Source of the DNA: Ruminococcus flavefaciens
GTDB taxonomy: Bacteria > Bacillota > Clostridia > Oscillospirales > Ruminococcaceae
Assembly: GCA_002348905.1 (NCBI GenBank)
Contig: DEBW01000118.1
Coordinates: forward strand, 1 to 6,385
Reading direction: 5' to 3'
DNA length: 6,385 nt
This document shows, one piece after another, positions 4,991 through 6,385 of this stretch; position 1 is the stretch's first letter; every line of letters starts with the position of its first letter. The position numbers and the translations under genes are program-made. The notes below the pieces were generated by a model. The model had not been told where the DNA came from and searched no databases. It saw only the letters and a list, made by a program, of their open reading frames with translations.

Positions 4991-6385
4991 TCAGATGTAT
5001 TCGCCCTTTTCGATTTTTTCGGCAAGCTCGTTGAGGTATACCCAACGTTCCATTTTTTCATCGAGTTGATTTTCAAGCTGAGTTTTCAGCTCTGAAAGTT
5101 CCTGCAATTTTACGTAATCGGAAGTATTAGCAGAAATTTCACGGTCGGTATCTGCTATCTGCTGTTCAAGAGAAGCGATATCGCCGTCGATATTTTCGTA
5201 TTCACGCTGTTCCTTGAAAGAGAACTTAGCCTTAGTCTTGCCTGTATAGGTACGCTCTTTTTTGACAGCCTTTTTCTTCGGAGCATCACTTGTATCATTG
5301 TCAGCAGACAAGGCTTTTGCGGCATAATCGGAGTAATTGCCGTTATAGCGTATACACTGACCGTCCTTGAATTCAAATATCTCAGAGGACATCTTATCGA
5401 GGAAGTATCTGTCATGAGATACAGCGATAACAGCTCCGGCGAAGCTTTCGAGGTAGTCTTCGAGTATGGTGAGAGTCACGATATCGAGGTCATTTGTAGG
5501 CTCGTCAAGGAGGAGTATATTCGGGGCAGTCATAAGTATCTTCAGCAGATAGAGGCGTTTTCTCTCACCGCCTGAGAGTTTTTCTATCCTGTTCCACTGA
5601 AGCTCAGAGTTGAACAGGAATCGTTCAAGCATCTGAGAAGCTGTAACAGTGCCAGTGGGAGTGCGGACGATATCAGCAGTCTCCCTTATGTATTCGATAA
5701 CACGCTGAGAAGGATCCATAGACTCACATTCCTGCGAGAAATAGCCGATATTGACGGTATCACCGAGAACGATGCTTCCGGAGTCCGGCTGTATCTGTCC
5801 CATGAGCATTTTGAGAAAGGTACTTTTTCCTGCTCCATTTTTGCCGACGATACCGATACGTGCCTCACGGGAGATGATATATGAGAAGTCGGTAATCAGG
5901 GGAGTGCCGTCGATAGACTTTGAGAGATGTTCTATCTCGATAGTTTTTCTGCCCAGACGGGTAGAGACTGACTGTAGCTGTAAGCTCTCGGATGCGGTTG
6001 GTATATCACGGTTTTTAAGCTCCTCGAAGCGTTCTATCCTGTCCTTGGACTTAGTACCTCTTGCTCTTGCGCCACGGCTTATCCATTCAAGCTCACGGCG
6101 GTAAAGAGACTTGGCCTTGCGTTCAGCAGCTTCCGCATCAGCTTCACGCTGAGCCTTCTGCTGTACGAACTGGCTGTAGCTTCCGTCACAGGCGTATATC
6201 TTACCCTTGTCAACTTCAATTATCCTCTTGCAGATACGGTCAAGGAAGTATCTGTCATGAGTTACCATGACGATAGCACCACGGTATTTCAGGAGCAGGT
6301 CTTCAAGCATCTGAGAAGTAACGTTGTCGATATGGTTGGTAGGCTCGTCAAGAAGCAGGATGTCCGGATTACCGAAAAGTGCCTG
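4991..6385 (-). CDS. uup: ABC-F family ATPase, Uup/YfmR-like (N-terminus beyond the window)
   Basis: The reading frame is open to the window edge, so the gene is partial: 464 residues are visible, and the first ABC domain's Walker A and signature are missing. Residues are numbered from the edge. Visible in order are the Walker B of ABC domain 1 (DILLLDEPTNHID, 8-20) with its H-loop H43, the inter-domain helical linker with the basic WISRGARARGTKSKDRIERF segment (101-120), Walker A of domain 2 (GKNGAGKST, 181-189), the signature LSGGE (270-274), Walker B with LLLDEPTND (291-299), the H-loop H324, a lysine-rich hinge (about 370-385) and a C-terminal coiled coil ending in RWVYLNEL. The long linker and C-terminal coiled coil fit Uup/YfmR. 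These soluble ATPases are not transporters; ABC-F proteins act on the ribosome near the E and P sites, and E. coli Uup is also linked to DNA transactions. An internal ATG at 6310 is not the true start. The paralogue name is less certain than the family. Confidence 0.9.
   Translation of the reverse strand, partial: QALFGNPDILLLDEPTNHIDNVTSQMLEDLLLKYRGAIVMVTHDRYFLDRICKRIIEVDKGKIYACDGSYSQFVQQKAQREADAEAAERKAKSLYRRELEWISRGARARGTKSKDRIERFEELKNRDIPTASESLQLQSVSTRLGRKTIEIEHLSKSIDGTPLITDFSYIISREARIGIVGKNGAGKSTFLKMLMGQIQPDSGSIVLGDTVNIGYFSQECESMDPSQRVIEYIRETADIVRTPTGTVTASQMLERFLFNSELQWNRIEKLSGGERKRLYLLKILMTAPNILLLDEPTNDLDIVTLTILEDYLESFAGAVIAVSHDRYFLDKMSSEIFEFKDGQCIRYNGNYSDYAAKALSADNDTSDAPKKKAVKKERTYTGKTKAKFSFKEQREYENIDGDIASLEQQIADTDREISANTSDYVKLQELSELKTQLENQLDEKMERWVYLNELAEKIEKGEYI

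Noticed and set aside
4991..6310. ATG at 6310 as start of the ABC-F gene
   Set aside because: The frame continues to the window edge and encodes the Walker B motif LLLDEPTNHID of the first ABC domain upstream of this ATG, so the true start lies outside the window.
5624..6318. Identical 17-base segment at 5624-5640 and 6302-6318, and a 19-base one at 5400-5418 and 6243-6261, in the ABC-F gene
   Set aside because: The 19-base match encodes the DRYFLD block of both ABC domains and reflects domain duplication. The 17-base match encodes SQMLE at non-equivalent places in the same frame and is best explained by chance with biased codon use.

Overview
The window looks like a piece of a low-to-moderate GC Firmicutes chromosome, most likely a Clostridia member of the Ruminococcus type. 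This rests on strong AAGGAGG-type Shine-Dalgarno sites, a consensus-like extended -10 promoter, the style of the GGDEF/EAL protein, and the protein sequences generally. It is an inference; there is no rRNA or other marker gene to confirm it. The whole window is densely coding. No gap exceeds about 105 bases, and there are no tRNAs, rRNAs, CRISPR arrays or mobile elements.

Left half (plus strand, about 39-3269): a promoter is followed by three tightly packed genes and a strong intrinsic terminator, so they read as one operon. The genes are a small DtxR-family metal-dependent repressor, a PP-loop ATPase-type protein recognised as MurL (UDP-MurNAc-L-Ala-L-Glu epimerase), and a MurD-family ligase that overlaps murL by 4 bases and starts with TTG. 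The murL-murD pairing points to the alternative peptidoglycan precursor route first described in Xanthomonas oryzae. There, MurD2 adds L-glutamate to UDP-MurNAc-L-alanine, and MurL then inverts that residue to D-glutamate using ATP. This route does not need free D-glutamate from a racemase (MurI). Active-site substitutions in the ligase fit the MurD2 assignment.

Right half (minus strand, 6385-3260): an ABC-F ATPase of the Uup/YfmR type, cut by the window edge at its N-terminus, is followed 30 bases downstream by a cytoplasmic GGDEF-EAL protein. In that protein the cyclase domain is degenerate and the c-di-GMP phosphodiesterase domain looks intact. The two are probably co-transcribed. They converge on the murD2 gene, and a hairpin between the two transcription units serves at least the plus-strand operon.

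The most notable content is the metal-regulator/murL/murD2 operon. The enzyme route is known, but its occurrence here, its co-transcription with a DtxR-family regulator, and the active-site differences in the ligase deserve attention.
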